NCBI RefSeq assembly: GCF_002414845.1
Contig: NZ_DIAX01000022.1
Location: 30,243 to 44,031, forward strand
From: Gordonia sp. UBA5067
Lineage (GTDB): Bacteria; Actinomycetota; Actinomycetes; Mycobacteriales; Mycobacteriaceae
DNA length: 13,789 nucleotides
Direction: 5' to 3'
Positions 1 through 8,678 of the stretch are shown here, piece by piece (the first letter of the stretch is position 1; the number at the start of each line of letters is the position of its first letter). The notes below the pieces were generated by a model that was not told the origin of the DNA, did no database searches, and saw only the letters and a program-made list of their open reading frames with translations. The translations under genes and the position numbers were made by a program.

Positions 1-245
1 CCGTCGTCGACGGCGATGGTGTGGAACTCGCGCGGCACCCCGCCCGCGGCCCGCACCGCGTCGGCGACGATCTCGCCGACGTCCTTCAAATGCACGTGGC
101 CCGGCACGAACTGCGTGTAGGAGTTGGCGATGGCGACGATCGGCTTGCCGAAGTCGTCGTCGGTCATCCCGGTCGCGCGCCAGAGGGCGCGCGCGCCGGC
201 GGCTTCCCGGCCGACGGTGGTGGTACGAGACCTCAAGGCAGGCAT
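1..245 (-). CDS. ilvD: Dihydroxy-acid dehydratase, N-terminal part (cut by window edge)
   Basis: Dehydrates 2,3-dihydroxy-isovalerate and 2,3-dihydroxy-3-methylvalerate to the 2-keto acids in valine/isoleucine (and indirectly leucine and pantothenate) synthesis. Only 81 complete codons are present before the left edge. The translation starts [10 protein letters not shown], continues with [26 protein letters not shown], and ends in FHTIAVDDG, all hallmark stretches of the IlvD N-terminus; the VDDG acidic residues belong to the Mg2+ site in this family. The stretch after NSYTQ has no Cys, whereas the plant/M. tuberculosis subgroup has a TPCN motif there, so this is the E. coli/C. glutamicum subgroup (from memory of those sequences). 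The ATG at 245 is supported by AAGGA (252-256, minus) 6 nt upstream. It lies downstream of mgtE on the same strand with a 117-nt gap. The Fe-S cysteines and the rest of the enzyme are outside the window. Confidence 0.95.
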   Translation of the reverse strand, partial: MPALRSRTTTVGREAAGARALWRATGMTDDDFGKPIVAIANSYTQFVPGHVHLKDVGEIVADAVRAAGGVPREFHTIAVDD

Positions 246-284
246 GGAGAGTCCTTTGCGGCGAGCGGGCGGTGGAACCAGTCC

Positions 285-290
285 AGTCTA
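285..290 (-). promoter_or_regulatory. Candidate -10 box for ilvD
   Basis: On the minus strand TAGACT fits the actinobacterial TANNNT -10 pattern and lies about 40 nt upstream of the ilvD ATG. I see no good -35 at 16-18 nt spacing. The 117-nt mgtE-ilvD gap therefore may hold a promoter of its own, but read-through from mgtE is equally possible. Confidence 0.35.
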
Positions 291-362
291 CGCGCCCGCG
301 GCAAGGTCATTCGCCGGCATTGTTCGGCGGTCGCGGGCGATGTCGGTCGGGGCCGGAACACG

Positions 363-1703
363 TCAGATCCCGAGTACCGCCTTGGCGATCGAGAAGTAAA
401 TGAGCAGGCCGGTGGCGTCGCAGAAGGTGCTGATGAATGGGGTGGAGAAGACGGCGGGGTCGACCTTGATCGCGCGCGCCGCCAGCGGCATGAGACCGCC
501 GACGGTGGCCGCGACGGTACACACCGACACGATGGTCAGGCCGATCACGGTGCCGATTCCCCAGCCGTAGATCGCCCCGGCCACCACGAATCCCACCAGG
601 CCGAGCGACGCACCCATGGTAAGCCCCACCCGTACCTCCTTAAAGGCCACGCGGGGGGCGTCGGAGCCCTCGACCTCGTCGGTGGCCAGGGCGCGGGTGA
701 CGGTGGTCGCCGCCTGTGAACCGGTGTTGCCGCCGATGCCGGTCAGCAGTGGGATGAACAGCGCCAGCGCCACCTTCTGCTCCAGGGTCCCCTCGAAGAT
801 CTCCAGCACGTTGACAGTGAGGATCGCCGAGACCGCCAGCACGAACAGCCACACCACACGGGCCCGGGTGATCGCAAGAGTCGACGATTGCAGGTACGGC
901 GTCTTCAGCGGCTCGCGCGCACCCGCGCGCGCCTCGTCCTCATCGCGGGCGGCGTCGACGACCTCGGCGGCATCGTCGAGGGTCAGGACGCCGATCAGTC
1001 GGTCCTCGCTGTCGACGACCGGCAGCGCGAGGACGCCGCGGTCCACGCACCGCCACGCGGCGGACTCGGCGCTCTCGCCGGCCTGCGCGAAGATCGGCGC
1101 GTTCGCGTACGCGGCGACCGGGTCGGCCGGATCGGCCAGCAGGATGTCGCGCAGGCCGACGACCCCGACCAGGCGGCGCTCATGATCGACCACGGGGATC
1201 GAGTAGATGGTCTCCGCCTCGCGGCCGCGGAGTTTGATCCGCTCGATCGCCGATCCGGCGGTGTCGTCGTTGAAGACGTGCATGTACTCCGGGCTCATCC
1301 GCCGGCCCACCGACCCGCGGGGGAATCCGAGCACCACCGCGGTGGCCTCGCGCTGCGCCGGTGACAGGTCGCGGATCAACTGCTTGGCGATTGTTGCCGG
1401 CAACTCGTCGAGGAGTTCGGCACGATCGTCCGGCTCGAGGTGGTCGAACGCCTCGGCGACGTCGGCGGTGCCCAGGGTGGCGACGAGTTCGGCCTGCACG
1501 TCGGGATCAAGGTGGTCGAAGACGCGGACGGCGCGGTCCTTCGGAAGCAGCCGGAATGCGATGGTTCGCGATTTGCGCTCCATGGCCTCGAGAACGGCGG
1601 CGGCGTCCTGCGCGGGCAATCCGGCCAGTGTGTCGGCCGCCGGCGCGAGTGCGCCGCCGTCGATCGCCTGTTGCAGGTGCTTGGCGCGGACCGCGGTCTG
1701 CAT
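363..1703 (-). CDS. mgtE: Magnesium transporter MgtE
   Basis: Mg2+-selective channel/transporter of the inner membrane, 446 aa, the usual family length. Seen in order: a helical MgtE N-domain (about 1-133, with repeats such as FDHLDPDVQAELV and FDHLEPDDRAELL), two CBS domains (about 135-192 and 198-255; SIPVVDHERRLVGVV and ALPVVDSEDRLIGVL), a connecting plug helix, and a five-helix membrane domain from about 280. The membrane part has GGNTGSQA (324-331) and CDATG with D429, equivalent to the pore Asp of Thermus MgtE by family knowledge. The CBS/N domains normally sense cytosolic Mg2+ and close the pore. The ATG at 1703 is chosen because the MgtE N-domain starts there and it follows the stop of the PH-domain gene after 8 nt, with AGGA overlapping that stop; longer same-frame starts would read through the neighbour. 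The two genes are probably co-transcribed. Confidence 0.95.
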   Translation of the reverse strand: MQTAVRAKHLQQAIDGGALAPAADTLAGLPAQDAAAVLEAMERKSRTIAFRLLPKDRAVRVFDHLDPDVQAELVATLGTADVAEAFDHLEPDDRAELLDELPATIAKQLIRDLSPAQREATAVVLGFPRGSVGRRMSPEYMHVFNDDTAGSAIERIKLRGREAETIYSIPVVDHERRLVGVVGLRDILLADPADPVAAYANAPIFAQAGESAESAAWRCVDRGVLALPVVDSEDRLIGVLTLDDAAEVVDAARDEDEARAGAREPLKTPYLQSSTLAITRARVVWLFVLAVSAILTVNVLEIFEGTLEQKVALALFIPLLTGIGGNTGSQAATTVTRALATDEVEGSDAPRVAFKEVRVGLTMGASLGLVGFVVAGAIYGWGIGTVIGLTIVSVCTVAATVGGLMPLAARAIKVDPAVFSTPFISTFCDATGLLIYFSIAKAVLGI

Positions 1704-1711
1704 CGGGCGTC

Positions 1712-2191
1712 CTAGTCCTCGTCGGTGAACCGGGCATCGCGCTCGGCGGCGAACGGATCGGGCACGCGGCCCCCGCTGCGCTCGGCGATCGCCGGCAAGT
1801 CGTGGAATCCGACGGCCGGCAGCGGGATCCGGTCGCCGAGCGTGGTCACCGCACGTGCTGCCGACCACTTGGGGAACTGCAGCCCGGCGAGGTCCGCCCA
1901 GCCGACTCTGTCGCTGCGGAAGGTGCGGACCGCCGTCAGGCCGTCGTCGTCGACGACGGTGCGCAGGCGGCGGATCCAGAAGATCAGCGCCACCGGGGTG
2001 AGCAGGGTCCACCACAGGTAGGCGAAATTGACCCCGGCGAAGATCAGGGCGATGACCAGCACGCCGATGGCGGCCAGATGGGCGACCCCCGAAAGGCGGA
2101 TGACCAGGGGCGCGGCGGTGCCGTCGTCGTCGGTGGATTCGGCGGCCGGGGAGTCGTCTGGATGATCGGCGGGGGAGTCGGGGTCTGCCAC
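1712..2191 (-). CDS. PH-domain membrane protein, Cfp6-like
   Basis: 159-aa protein with an acidic, Pro/Ser/Asp-rich N-terminus (1-28), two closely spaced hydrophobic segments (about 36-53 and 57-74) and a small bacterial PH-like domain (about 78-140), ending in SGGRVPDPF plus a charged tail. It resembles M. tuberculosis Rv3004/Cfp6 (low molecular weight protein antigen 6): RLRT, the DGLTAVRTF strand, W/LAGLQF, LPAVGF and GRVPDPF fit the pattern I recall, and in M. tuberculosis this gene likewise lies next to ilvB. Cfp6 is the better-known comparison; no biochemical role is established that I can name. The GTG at 2191 is chosen because the upstream extension (to 2272) is low-complexity and overlaps the ilvB promoter region. 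No Shine-Dalgarno is visible, so a leaderless start is possible; the ATG at 2199 is out of frame. Confidence 0.82.
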   Translation of the reverse strand: MADPDSPADHPDDSPAAESTDDDGTAAPLVIRLSGVAHLAAIGVLVIALIFAGVNFAYLWWTLLTPVALIFWIRRLRTVVDDDGLTAVRTFRSDRVGWADLAGLQFPKWSAARAVTTLGDRIPLPAVGFHDLPAIAERSGGRVPDPFAAERDARFTDED

Positions 2192-2255
2192 GCGCTCATT
2201 GTGGCATCCGCCGCGCTTCGCGGCCGCGGCAGGCGACCGCGTCGCAGTGCCCGGT

Positions 2256-2285
2256 TTGACTAGCGGTGGCACGCGGACCTAGGGT
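2256..2285 (+). promoter_or_regulatory. Probable sigma-A promoter of the ilvBNC operon
   Basis: TTGACT (2256-2261) and TAGGGT (2280-2285, TANNNT type) are separated by 18 nt. Transcription would start near 2291-2294, at the GTG of the leader peptide (2293), giving a leaderless RNA start. The promoter lies in the divergent gap between the PH-domain gene and ilvB. Inferred from motif and spacing only. Confidence 0.6.
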
Positions 2286-2292
2286 TGTCCTC

Positions 2293-2340
2293 GTGATCAG
2301 CAATGGGATTCTCGTAGTACTCGGTCGGCGCGTCGCCTGA
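2293..2340 (+). CDS. Branched-chain amino acid leader peptide (attenuator)
   Basis: A 15-codon reading frame, GTG to TGA, encoding [15 protein letters not shown]. Seven of 15 residues are Ile, Leu or Val, with five in a row (ILVVL, codons 6-10). It lies between the predicted promoter and a strong terminator hairpin upstream of ilvB, the classic layout of an attenuation leader in which ribosome stalling on scarce Ile/Leu/Val-tRNA prevents termination. A similar short leader peptide for ilvBNC, reported to be made without a ribosome binding site, is known in Corynebacterium glutamicum. There is only a weak AGGG (2281-2284) upstream, and it is probably part of the -10 box, so leaderless initiation is the better reading. 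Too short for routine gene finders; translation is inferred. Confidence 0.8.
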   Translation: MISNGILVVLGRRVA

Positions 2341-2343
2341 CCG
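2322..2343 (+). promoter_or_regulatory. Leader RNA hairpin overlapping the leader stop codon
   Basis: CGGTCGGCG (2322-2330) pairs with CGCC plus GACCG (2334-2337 and 2339-2343), giving nine pairs with one bulged T and a CGT loop. It covers codons 11-15 and the TGA of the leader. The same GGCGCGTCG segment (2327-2335) can instead pair perfectly with CGACGCGCC (2370-2378), just touching the terminator 5' arm. These mutually exclusive pairings are candidates for the switch; neither has been folded computationally. Confidence 0.5.
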
Positions 2344-2377
2344 GTCACTTTGTAGACCCCCGTCACGATCGACGCGC

Positions 2378-2410
2378 CCCTCGCACAGCCACGGCTGTCG
2401 AGGGTTTTTT
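2378..2410 (+). terminator. Attenuator terminator upstream of ilvB
   Basis: The arms CCCTCG-C-ACAGC (2378-2389) and GCTGT-CGAGGG (2394-2404) form eleven pairs with a single bulged C and the loop CACG, followed by six T (2405-2410). This is a textbook intrinsic terminator located 54 nt before the ilvB start and 37 nt after the leader stop. It would abort transcription when the leader is translated without stalling. Confidence 0.9.
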
Positions 2411-2464
2411 ATTGCCCACATACGCCCAAGAAGTACATCCGGCCAAGAAGAAGGAAGCACGCTC

Positions 2465-4411
2465 GTGAGCGCTCCGATAGCAGACGCCATCGGCGCCGAC
2501 TCTGCGCAGACGTTTGAGACGCTGCGCACGAAGTCGCCCGCCGGCGGCACGTTGCGAACCTCCCACTCGAGAACAGTGGCCCCCGAGCGGGTCAGCGGCG
2601 CCCAGTCGGTCGTCCGCTCGCTCGAGGAACTCGGCGTCGACGTGGTCTTCGGTATCCCTGGCGGTGCCATCCTGCCCGCCTACGACCCGCTGCTGGACTC
2701 GCAGAAGGTGCGCCACATCCTGGTGCGCCACGAGCAGGGTGCCGGCCACGCCGCTACCGGCTACGCGCAGATCGCGGGCCGGGCCGGGGTGATGATGGCC
2801 ACGTCCGGTCCGGGAGCGACCAACCTGGTGACTCCGCTGGCCGACGCGCAGATGGACTCGGTCCCGGTGGTGGCCATCACCGGACAGGTCGGTCGCGCCC
2901 TGATCGGCACCGACGCCTTCCAAGAGGCCGACATCTCCGGCATTACGATGCCGATCACCAAGCACAACTTTCTGATCAGCAACGCCGCCGATATCCCCAG
3001 GGTCATGGCGGAGGCGTTCTACCTGGCCGAAAGCGGGCGCCCCGGCGCCGTGCTCGTCGACATCCCGAAGGACATCCTGCAGGCACAGACGACATTCTCG
3101 TGGCCGCCGCAGATGGATCTGCCGGGGTACCGGCCCGTCACCAAACCGCACGGCAAGCAGGTCCGCGAGGCCGCGCGAATGATCCTCGCGTCGATGACAC
3201 CGGTGCTCTACGTCGGCGGCGGTGTCCTCAAAGCCAACGCGGCGCCGCAGCTCAAAGAGCTGGCGGAGCTGACCGGCATTCCGGTCGTCACCACCCTGAT
3301 GGCGCGGGGCGCATTCCCCGACAGTCACCCGTTGCACATCGGCATGCCCGGCATGCATGGTGCCGTGGCGGCCGTCGCCGGTTTGCAGCGCAGCGACCTG
3401 CTGATCACGCTGGGTGCTCGTTTCGACGACCGCGTCACCGGCCAGCTGGATTCGTTCGCGCCGGATGCGAAGGTCATCCACGCCGATATCGATCCTGCTG
3501 AGATCGGGAAGAACCGACACGCGGACGTCCCGATCGTGGGCGATTGCCAGGCGGTCATCATCGAGTTGATCGAGGCGCTGCGCGCAGAACTTGCCACCGG
3601 AGGCAAACTGCCTGATCTGACGCGGTGGTGGGCCTATCTCGACGACCTGCGCACGACCTTTCCGCTCAGCTACGACAAACAGTCCGACGGCTCGCTGTCG
3701 CCGGAGTTCGTCATCGAGCAGTTGGGCAAGGCGGCCGGACCCGATGCCGCCTATGTCGCCGGCGTCGGGCAGCACCAGATGTGGGCGGCGCAGTTCATCT
3801 CGTACGAGAATCCGCGCACCTGGCTGAACTCGGGTGGTCTGGGCACCATGGGGTACTCGATCCCCGCGGCGATGGGCGCAAAGATGGCCGACCCCGATCT
3901 TGAGGTGTGGGCCATCGACGGCGACGGCTGTTTCCAGATGACCAATCAGGAATTGGCCACCTGCGCGATCGAAGGCATTCCGATCAAGGTGGCGTTGATC
4001 AACAACGGCAACCTCGGCATGGTGCGCCAGTGGCAGACCCTGTTCTACGAGGAGCGGTACTCCAGTACCGATCTCGCGACCCATTCGCGCCGCATCCCCG
4101 ACTTCGTGAAGCTCGCCGAGGCACTCGGTTGCGTCGCGTTCCGTGTCGAGCGCGAGGAGGAGGTCGCCGAGACGATCGCCAAGGCGCGCGAGATCAACGA
4201 TCGGCCCGTCCTCATCGACTTCATCGTGGGCGCCGATGCCCAGGTGTGGCCGATGGTGGCCGCAGGGACCGGGAACGACGAGATCATGGCGGCCCGCGGT
4301 ATCCGGCCGCTGTTCGACGACGATGAGGCGGCCGCCGAGCCGGCCGCGATCCACGAGGCAATGGTCCTCGGCGAAGAAGCCGGGGAGCGCACGCTGGAGG
4401 AGGACAAGTGA
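2465..4411 (+). CDS. ilvB: Acetohydroxyacid synthase, catalytic subunit
   Basis: ThDP-dependent condensation of two pyruvates, or pyruvate with 2-oxobutyrate, the first common step of Val/Leu/Ile synthesis. 648 aa, normal for actinobacterial IlvB. After a variable, probably disordered N-terminus (1-42) come the ThDP Pyr domain (about 43-205) with [13 protein letters not shown] and catalytic E90 in [10 protein letters not shown], the FAD-binding middle domain (about 230-370, including GGG and RFDDRVTG), and the PP domain with GDG (486-488) through NN (513-514), the metal/ThDP motif. W523 in VRQWQ is the site where changes give sulfonylurea resistance in this family. The GTG at 2465 has AAGGA at 2451-2455, 9 nt upstream, and the N-terminal extension is shared with M. 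tuberculosis IlvB1. The stop overlaps ilvN by 4 nt. Expression should be governed by the leader and attenuator at 2293-2410. Confidence 0.98.
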   Translation: MSAPIADAIGADSAQTFETLRTKSPAGGTLRTSHSRTVAPERVSGAQSVVRSLEELGVDVVFGIPGGAILPAYDPLLDSQKVRHILVRHEQGAGHAATGYAQIAGRAGVMMATSGPGATNLVTPLADAQMDSVPVVAITGQVGRALIGTDAFQEADISGITMPITKHNFLISNAADIPRVMAEAFYLAESGRPGAVLVDIPKDILQAQTTFSWPPQMDLPGYRPVTKPHGKQVREAARMILASMTPVLYVGGGVLKANAAPQLKELAELTGIPVVTTLMARGAFPDSHPLHIGMPGMHGAVAAVAGLQRSDLLITLGARFDDRVTGQLDSFAPDAKVIHADIDPAEIGKNRHADVPIVGDCQAVIIELIEALRAELATGGKLPDLTRWWAYLDDLRTTFPLSYDKQSDGSLSPEFVIEQLGKAAGPDAAYVAGVGQHQMWAAQFISYENPRTWLNSGGLGTMGYSIPAAMGAKMADPDLEVWAIDGDGCFQMTNQELATCAIEGIPIKVALINNGNLGMVRQWQTLFYEERYSSTDLATHSRRIPDFVKLAEALGCVAFRVEREEEVAETIAKAREINDRPVLIDFIVGADAQVWPMVAAGTGNDEIMAARGIRPLFDDDEAAAEPAAIHEAMVLGEEAGERTLEEDK

Positions 4412-4911
4412 CCACTACCCATACGCTGTCGGTTCTGGTCGAGGACCGTCCGGGCGTGCTCGCGCGCGTGTCCGCCCTGTTCTCCCGGCGTGGGTTCAAC
4501 ATCGCCTCACTGGCGGTCGGCCCGACCGAGATCAAGGGGATGTCGCGCATGACGATCATCGTGGAGGTGGCCGACTTCCCCCTCGAACAGGTCACCAAGC
4601 AGCTCAACAAGCTGATCAACGTGATCAAGATCGTCGAGCAGGACCCGGAGCACTCGGTCAGCCGCGAGTTGGTGATGATCAAGGTGCGCGCCGACGCCCC
4701 CCAGCGTGCCGAAGTGCTTCAGATCGTTGACTTGTTCCGCGCGCACATCATCGACGTGGCGCCGGAATCGCTGACGATCGAGGCCACCGGTACGAGTGAG
4801 AAGCTCGACGCACTGCTGCGGATGCTCGACCCGTACGGGATCCGCGAGATCGCCCAGTCCGGCGCCGTCACGCTGGGGCGCGGTCCGCGGAGCATGTCCA
4901 CCAACCGGTAG
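4408..4911 (+). CDS. ilvN: Acetohydroxyacid synthase, regulatory subunit
   Basis: Small subunit that stimulates IlvB and confers feedback inhibition by valine (and often Leu/Ile). 167 aa, standard for the long actinobacterial form. An N-terminal ACT domain (about 4-80) begins [21 protein letters not shown] and includes the GFNI turn, where the effector amino acid binds at the subunit interface. The C-terminal IlvN domain (about 85-160) contains RELVMIKV and the DPYGI motif. The GTG start overlaps the ilvB TGA in a GTGA arrangement, and the GGAGGAGG tract within the last ilvB codons (4396-4403) serves as ribosome binding site, so the two subunits should be translationally coupled for stoichiometry. 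76 nt separate it from ilvC. Confidence 0.98.
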   Translation: MTTTHTLSVLVEDRPGVLARVSALFSRRGFNIASLAVGPTEIKGMSRMTIIVEVADFPLEQVTKQLNKLINVIKIVEQDPEHSVSRELVMIKVRADAPQRAEVLQIVDLFRAHIIDVAPESLTIEATGTSEKLDALLRMLDPYGIREIAQSGAVTLGRGPRSMSTNR

Positions 4912-4975
4912 CGTTCGCGCACCTGAGACAATCAGAAACAACCAATCGGTCGACGCCGTCGGCCATCACATCTGA

Positions 4976-6001
<1,026 letters not shown>

Positions 6002-6020
6002 ATCTTCGGCGACGCCAGAA

Positions 6021-6054
6021 ACGAACCCCGCGCCTTCCACGGCGCGGGGTTCGT
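6021..6054 (+). terminator. Terminator after ilvC
   Basis: A perfect 14-bp GC-rich stem (ACGAACCCCGCGCC, 6021-6034, with its complement 6041-6054) and a 6-nt loop TTCCAC, followed by the poor T-run CTTTC. It begins 19 nt after the ilvC stop and lies between convergent genes, so it could also stop transcription of the protease gene from the other side (TTCT follows the stem there). Confidence 0.85.
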
Positions 6055-6112
6055 CTTTCGCTATTGGGCCGCCGCTCGATGAGGCTGGGCCCCACCTCGT
6101 CAGACCAGGCGG

Positions 6113-6772
6113 TCAGATCAGGTGGAAGCCGCCGTACTCGGTGCGCGCGATACGCGACATGATCGGGCCGATGTTGGTGCCGGTCTCCGGTCCGATGCAT
6201 GCGGTGAAGTAGTAGGCATTCACCATGCCGACGAGGCGGGTGCCGACGGTCACAGGGGCGCCCGAGTCACCTTCGATGACGCACATCTGGGAGAAGTGGG
6301 TCTCGTTGTCAGAGGCCCAGGCCACGCCGCAGGTCTGGCCGGTCGTGCGGCCGGTCTTGCACATGATGGTCGGGAACTGCACCGGGCGCGTGTCGATGCT
6401 GGCGATGGTGGTGCCGCGGACGGTGCGCCGGGGTGCGACTTTGCTGTTGAACTCGATGATCGCCATGTCGAGGTCGGGGGTGGAGAAGGTGATCGTGCCG
6501 ATCTGCCCGCGGTCCTGGTACACCTCGGAGAAGACGCGCTGGCCGGGCGTGCCGCAATGGCCGGCGGTAATGCCGATCAGGCGATTGCCGTTGCGGGAGC
6601 GGCCGATAGCGGTGAGCGTGCACGCCGACGCCGATGTGCCGCCCTTCAGCACGAGGATGCCCGAGCCGCCGCCCACCGGAATCGAGGGAGCGGCCGCGGC
6701 GGGACCAGAACCCACCCCGCCGAGCGTGAGTGCCGCCATAACCGCGAAGATGGCGGTCAGCTTCCGTGTCAT
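6113..6772 (-). CDS. Secreted trypsin-like serine protease (S1 family)
   Basis: 219 aa with a Sec signal peptide: MTRK, hydrophobic stretch about 5-22, and a likely AxA cut near residue 28 (PAAAA-PS). The mature part shows the chymotrypsin-fold triad in order: H72 in ITAGHCG, D102 in DLDMAIIEF and S170 in IEGDSGAPV. Six cysteines (51, 73, 138, 148, 164, 192) fit three disulfides, including the usual one next to the catalytic His. There is no propeptide of note, no membrane anchor and no C-terminal domain, so it is probably a small exported endopeptidase; the substrate is unknown. The ATG at 6772 is set by the signal peptide and a GGAG 7 nt upstream; upstream in-frame Mets precede no sensible signal peptide. 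It stands alone, convergent to ilvC and divergent from serA, and interrupts the biosynthetic block. Mycobacterial S1-like secreted proteins are the nearest relatives I can name. Confidence 0.9.
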   Translation of the reverse strand: MTRKLTAIFAVMAALTLGGVGSGPAAAAPSIPVGGGSGILVLKGGTSASACTLTAIGRSRNGNRLIGITAGHCGTPGQRVFSEVYQDRGQIGTITFSTPDLDMAIIEFNSKVAPRRTVRGTTIASIDTRPVQFPTIMCKTGRTTGQTCGVAWASDNETHFSQMCVIEGDSGAPVTVGTRLVGMVNAYYFTACIGPETGTNIGPIMSRIARTEYGGFHLI

Positions 6773-6990
6773 CAACAAACTCCACTTCGTTGGTCTCGAG
6801 AGTCGTGCCCCCGGACTATTTTTGCGCGCAATGCGCAAGCACGCCCACACTACCCAGGTGGGCCAGGTGCTGGCAGCTTCGGGCAGACCCCGAGATACTA
6901 CCGTGATCGCCCCGTTCACGCCGACTCGATTCACTTTGCCCCTTGGCGAGTGGGCACGCTCACATCGCGTCGGCGCACCCCCGGCCGCCT
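6773..6990. other. Intergenic region between the protease gene and serA, with a palindrome
   Basis: 218 of the 310 non-coding bases between the divergent genes. The only structured element I see is at 6822-6838: TTGCGCGCAA, a 10-bp perfect palindrome, overlapping a wider TTGCGC-N5-GCGCAA inverted repeat, next to a short T-run (6819-6823). It could be an operator for the protease gene, which starts 49 nt away. I see no convincing promoter boxes for the protease gene and no RNA gene; the remainder shows nothing recognisable. Confidence 0.4.
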
Positions 6991-7019
6991 GTGACGAGCA
7001 GTTCGGCGACAACTAAACT
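6991..7019 (+). promoter_or_regulatory. Probable serA promoter
   Basis: GTGACG (6991-6996) and TAAACT (7014-7019) are separated by exactly 17 nt and match the mycobacterial sigma-A pattern (TTGAC-like and TANNNT). The predicted start near 7026 gives a 5' leader of about 57 nt before serA. I see no terminator or riboswitch-like fold in that leader. Confidence 0.6.
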
Positions 7020-7082
7020 CTGGGTGAGTACCGGTGCGATCTGCCCGGATATTGACTATCGCAACGCCGTCAGGAGACACCC

Positions 7083-8678
7083 GTGACCGCAGCTGGCCGT
7101 CCAGTTGTCCTAATCGCCGACAAACTGGCCCCTTCCACCGTCGAGGCGCTCGGCGACGACGTCGAGGTGCAGTGGGTCGACGGGCCCGACCGCCCGAAGC
7201 TGCTCGAGGCGGTCGCGGCCGCCGACGCTCTGCTGGTGCGCTCGGCGACCACCGTCGACGCCGAAGTGCTCGCGGCCGCACCCAAGCTGAAGATCGTCGC
7301 GCGGGCCGGTGTCGGTCTGGACAATGTCGATGTCCCGGCGGCCACCGAGCGCGGCGTGATGGTGGTCAATGCCCCCACCTCGAACATCCACTCGGCGGCC
7401 GAGCACGCGATTGCGCTGCTGATGGCCACCGCGCGGCAGGTGCCCGCCGCTGATGTGACGCTGAAAGAGCACACCTGGAAGCGGTCGTCGTTCTCCGGTG
7501 TCGAACTCTTCGACAAGACTGTCGGTGTGGTGGGCCTCGGGCGCATCGGCCAGCTCGTCGCCGCTCGGCTGGGTGCATTCGAGACCACGCTGATCGCCTA
7601 TGACCCGTACGTCTCGGCCGCCCGCGCCGCGCAGCTGGGCATCGAGCTGGTGACGCTCGAGGAGTTGCTCGAGCGGGCCGACTTCATCACCGTCCATCTG
7701 CCGAAGACGCCGGAGACCGCGGGCCTCATCGGCGCCGAGCAGCTCGCCACGACCCGCAAGGGCGTCATCATCGTGAATGCCGCCCGCGGTGGGTTGATCG
7801 ACGAGCAGGCGCTGGCCGACGCCATCGTGTCCGGGCAGGTCCGCGGTGCGGGACTCGACGTTTTCAACTCCGAGCCGTGCACCGACTCACCGCTCTTCGA
7901 GCTCGATCAGGTCGTGGTCACCCCGCACCTGGGCGCCTCGACCGCGGAGGCCCAGGATCGGGCCGGTACCGATGTTGCCAAGAGTGTGCGCCTGGCGCTG
8001 GCCGGCCACTTCGTGCCCGACGCGGTGAACATCACCGGCGGGGCCGTCGACGATGAGGTGGCTCCGTGGTTGGAGCTCGCGCGCAAGCTCGGTGTCATGG
8101 TGGGTGCGATCAGCGCCGACGTGCCCGCCTCGGTCACCGTGGACGTCCGCGGCGAGCTGGCCGCCAGCAATGTCGATGTGCTGGGACTGTCGGCGTTGCG
8201 CGGCGTGTTCTCGGCCACGACCGACGAGCCGATCACCTTCGTCAACGCGCCCAGCGTTGCGCAGACGCGCGGGGTGAGTAGTGAGGTCACCCGGGCGACG
8301 GAGAGCCCCAACCACCGCAGCGTCGTCGATGTGCGCGCGGTGTTCCCCGATGGGTCGTCGCACAATGTGGCCGGCACACTTTCGGGTCCGCACGAGGTGG
8401 AGAAGATCGTCAACATCAACGGCCGCAGCTTCGACCTGCGTGCAGAGGGCCACAATCTGGTGGCCAGTTACGTCGACAAGCCGGGCTCGCTGGGCAAGAT
8501 CGCCACCGCTCTTGGTGCCGAGGGAGTGGACATCCAGGCCGCGGCGCTGTCTCAGGATGTTGAGGGCGACGGTGCAACGGTCATGCTGCGCATCGACCGC
8601 GAACTGTCCGACGAGCTGGTCGCGACGATCGGTGACTCGGTCGCGGCGAGCCTGATCAAGCAGGTGGACCTGTCATGA
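7083..8678 (+). CDS. serA: D-3-phosphoglycerate dehydrogenase (long form)
   Basis: NAD+-dependent oxidation of 3-phosphoglycerate to phosphohydroxypyruvate, the committed step of serine synthesis. 531 aa, the long type I form of actinobacteria. The substrate-binding domain is split (about 1-100 and 285-318) around a nucleotide-binding domain with GLGRIG (151-156). Active-site residues are R235 in NAARGG, E264 in NSEP and H282 in TPHLGAS. An intervening ASB domain (about 320-450) and a C-terminal ACT domain (about 457-531, [20 protein letters not shown]) follow; in M. tuberculosis SerA these mediate tetramer assembly and serine inhibition. The GTG at 7083 has AGGAGA (7072-7077) 5 nt upstream. 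The stop overlaps the leuB start by 4 nt (ATGA), linking serine and leucine synthesis in one transcript. Confidence 0.98.
   Translation: MTAAGRPVVLIADKLAPSTVEALGDDVEVQWVDGPDRPKLLEAVAAADALLVRSATTVDAEVLAAAPKLKIVARAGVGLDNVDVPAATERGVMVVNAPTSNIHSAAEHAIALLMATARQVPAADVTLKEHTWKRSSFSGVELFDKTVGVVGLGRIGQLVAARLGAFETTLIAYDPYVSAARAAQLGIELVTLEELLERADFITVHLPKTPETAGLIGAEQLATTRKGVIIVNAARGGLIDEQALADAIVSGQVRGAGLDVFNSEPCTDSPLFELDQVVVTPHLGASTAEAQDRAGTDVAKSVRLALAGHFVPDAVNITGGAVDDEVAPWLELARKLGVMVGAISADVPASVTVDVRGELAASNVDVLGLSALRGVFSATTDEPITFVNAPSVAQTRGVSSEVTRATESPNHRSVVDVRAVFPDGSSHNVAGTLSGPHEVEKIVNINGRSFDLRAEGHNLVASYVDKPGSLGKIATALGAEGVDIQAAALSQDVEGDGATVMLRIDRELSDELVATIGDSVAASLIKQVDLS

Noticed and set aside
1704..2015. 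N-terminal extension of mgtE in the same frame
   Set aside because: The extra 104 residues are Arg/Pro/Gly-rich and overlap the PH-domain gene; the MgtE N-domain begins at the ATG at 1703.
2363..4354. 663-codon open frame antisense to ilvB
   Set aside because: The composition is Arg/Gly/His/Asp-rich with no recognisable domain, and it mirrors the GC-rich ilvB codons. A typical shadow frame in high-GC DNA.
6773..7012. 80-residue upstream extension of the protease gene
   Set aside because: It would bury the signal peptide internally; the ATG at 6772 has GGAG 7 nt upstream.
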